This document shows positions 62,849 through 64,000 of a DNA stretch of 64,000 bases, piece after piece. Location of the stretch: the NCBI GenBank assembly GCA_020638065.1, contig JACKJG010000007.1, forward strand, positions 62,001 to 126,000, in the 5' to 3' direction. Below the pieces are notes generated by a model. It searched no databases. It was not told where the DNA came from and worked only from the letters and a program-made list of their open reading frames with translations. Position 1 is the first letter of the stretch. Each line of letters starts with the position of its first letter. A program made the position numbers and the translations under genes. The DNA comes from Hyphomicrobiaceae bacterium (lineage in GTDB: Bacteria > Pseudomonadota > Alphaproteobacteria > Rhizobiales > Devosiaceae).

Positions 62849-64000
62849 ATGCAAGCTTCAAACACATCTTTCGGCCTCGTGCTCCTGGTCTGGGCCGCCG
62901 GGCTGGGCGCGGCCATGCAATTCTCGAAGTTCTCGTTCCTGTTCGGGGAACTGGGGCGCATCTATCCCGATGCCGGGGCGTCGCTGGGCTTCCTGGTCTC
63001 GATTCTCAGCGTCATGGGCATCTTTCTCGGCCTGTTTTCCGGGGTTCTGGTCAGCCGCTTCGGGTTCAAGCGGGTCTTGATCAACGGCCTGGTCATTGGC
63101 GCGCTGATGTCGATGCTCCAGGCCTTCTTTCCGCCCTTCTGGATCATGCTCCTGACCCGGCTGATCGAGGGATTGTCGCAGATCGCCATCGTGGTCGCCG
63201 CGCCGACCCTGATCGGCCTGATCAGCGCACAAAGGCATCACGGCCTGACCATGTCGCTCTGGGGCACGTTTTTCGGGGTGGCCTATGCCATCACAAATCT
63301 TGTGGCACCCGCAATCATAGCGGCGGCGGGGCCAAGCGGATTGCTGGTCGCGCACGGCGCACTTCTGGGCGTGATGGCCATTCTTCTGGCTCTGTTCTTG
63401 CCCGGGCAGGATCGAGGCGATCCGGCCGCCAGACTTCCAGCGCTTGGGGATCTGCCAGCGTTTCATATTGAAATCTACCGGTCGCCATTTCTGTCGGCAC
63501 CGGCGCTTGGTTGGGTCGGGTACACGCTGACCTATGTGTCACTGCTCACGCTATTGCCCGAGCAGATCAATCAGGCCGACCGCCTGTTCGTGGTCACGGC
63601 GATGCCGCTGGTCAGCATCGTCGTCAGCCTGACGCTGGGCGTCTTTCTCTTGCGCTTCATGTCCGCCGCCCATCTCACCATCGCGGCTTTTGCGGTTTCC
63701 GCCGCGTGCGCGCTGCTCGTCGTCCTCAAACCCGACTGGAGCTTTGCCTATCTCGCCCTGTTCAGTGCGATGGGCCTGGTGCAGGGTGCCAGTTATGCGG
63801 CCATTCCGCAGCTCAACCCGTCAGCCGATGGACAGGCCAGGGCCAATGGCGCATTGGCGCAGATGGGCAATCTTGGCAATTCACTGGGGACCCCGCTTCT
63901 TCTGGCCATCTTCGGCGCGACGGGGTTTGGCGGCATGATGGGAACCGTGGTGCTCATCTACCTGGCCTCAATGATCACGCACATCGTATTGGAGCGGCAA
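62849..64000 (+). CDS. Major facilitator superfamily transporter, 3' end cut off
   Basis: The frame is open from ATG 62849 to the right edge, 384 codons, without a stop. It has a run of about eleven or twelve helices. The loop between helices 2 and 3 has GVLVSRFGFKRVLINGL, the MFS A-type motif, and RLIEGLSQIAIVVAAPTLIG is the helix-4 region of the superfamily. It looks like the CynX/NimT or sugar-transporter-like subgroup; substrate unknown. The position beside a small membrane protein on the other strand gives no hint. A GTT-CATG context precedes the ATG, with no clear ribosome site, so the start could be elsewhere, but nothing upstream in frame looks better. Confidence 0.85.
   Translation, partial: MQASNTSFGLVLLVWAAGLGAAMQFSKFSFLFGELGRIYPDAGASLGFLVSILSVMGIFLGLFSGVLVSRFGFKRVLINGLVIGALMSMLQAFFPPFWIMLLTRLIEGLSQIAIVVAAPTLIGLISAQRHHGLTMSLWGTFFGVAYAITNLVAPAIIAAAGPSGLLVAHGALLGVMAILLALFLPGQDRGDPAARLPALGDLPAFHIEIYRSPFLSAPALGWVGYTLTYVSLLTLLPEQINQADRLFVVTAMPLVSIVVSLTLGVFLLRFMSAAHLTIAAFAVSAACALLVVLKPDWSFAYLALFSAMGLVQGASYAAIPQLNPSADGQARANGALAQMGNLGNSLGTPLLLAIFGATGFGGMMGTVVLIYLASMITHIVLERQ

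Overview
The window is about 64 kb of GC-rich chromosome from an alphaproteobacterium of the order Hyphomicrobiales (Rhizobiales). The evidence is gene content and order: rpoN-hpf-ptsN behind an lpt cluster, a FYDLN-acid protein next to cmk-rpsA, trpF-trpB-trpA-accD-folC, addB-addA-trxA, divL beside ahcY, and chvI-chvG-hprK-EIIA-HPr. A Devosiaceae-like source (Devosia/Pelagibacterium type) is my guess from the combination, not something shown. Nearly all of it is compact core chromosome. No phage, insertion sequence, CRISPR array or rRNA was seen; there is one tRNA, tRNA-Ala(GGC).

Layout. 1-1.26 kb: end of a myo-inositol catabolic operon (partial iolB and a TIM-barrel isomerase). 1.4-2.6 kb: aroQ (minus) and an RNase D. 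2.66-9 kb: LPS export and nitrogen-PTS block, with a single LptC-LptA-LptA fusion gene, lptB, an inserted glycosyltransferase, rpoN behind a sigma-54-like promoter, hpf and ptsN, closed by a strong terminator. 9-14 kb: DUF1150/Hsp20, a glycosyltransferase, ribokinase, DUF1697 and a KefC-type antiporter. 14-21.2 kb: accessory island with two secreted repeat/RTX proteins followed, without gaps, by a NarL-type response regulator and a 7TM histidine kinase. An identical 20-bp sequence containing a perfect 16-bp dyad lies upstream of both secreted-protein genes. 21.3-26.2 kb: an RpoE-ChrR (ECF11-type, singlet-oxygen) stress locus with DUF1295, DUF1365, an FAD oxidoreductase and DUF2177; three promoters of the same design can be aligned. 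26.2-36.6 kb: tRNA-Ala, FYDLN protein, cmk, rpsA, sppA, ihfB, lapA-like, trpFBA, accD, folC. 36.6-48.2 kb (minus): trxA, addA, addB, tsaE, divL, ahcY. 48.3-53.8 kb (minus): DUF2937, HPr, EIIA, HprK, ChvG, ChvI and a cell-wall hydrolase. 53.8-64 kb: mixed accessory region with two gene-poor stretches, a DUF4344 metallopeptidase, REP-like palindromes, polA, a third RTX protein, a GT-C-like membrane protein and a truncated MFS transporter.

How the parts connect. The nitrogen-PTS output protein PtsN lies beside rpoN, while its phosphocarrier HPr, HPr kinase and a second EIIA are in one run with the envelope-stress pair ChvG/ChvI, so carbon/nitrogen signalling and envelope sensing are linked in gene order. 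The lpt fusion, ChvGI, the cell-wall hydrolase and DivL make the window strong in envelope and cell-cycle functions. The best candidate for an undescribed system is the 14-21 kb locus: a membrane sensor and regulator that appear to control two large secreted calcium-binding repeat proteins through a shared operator. One of these carries five copies of a 76-86-residue module that I do not recognise.
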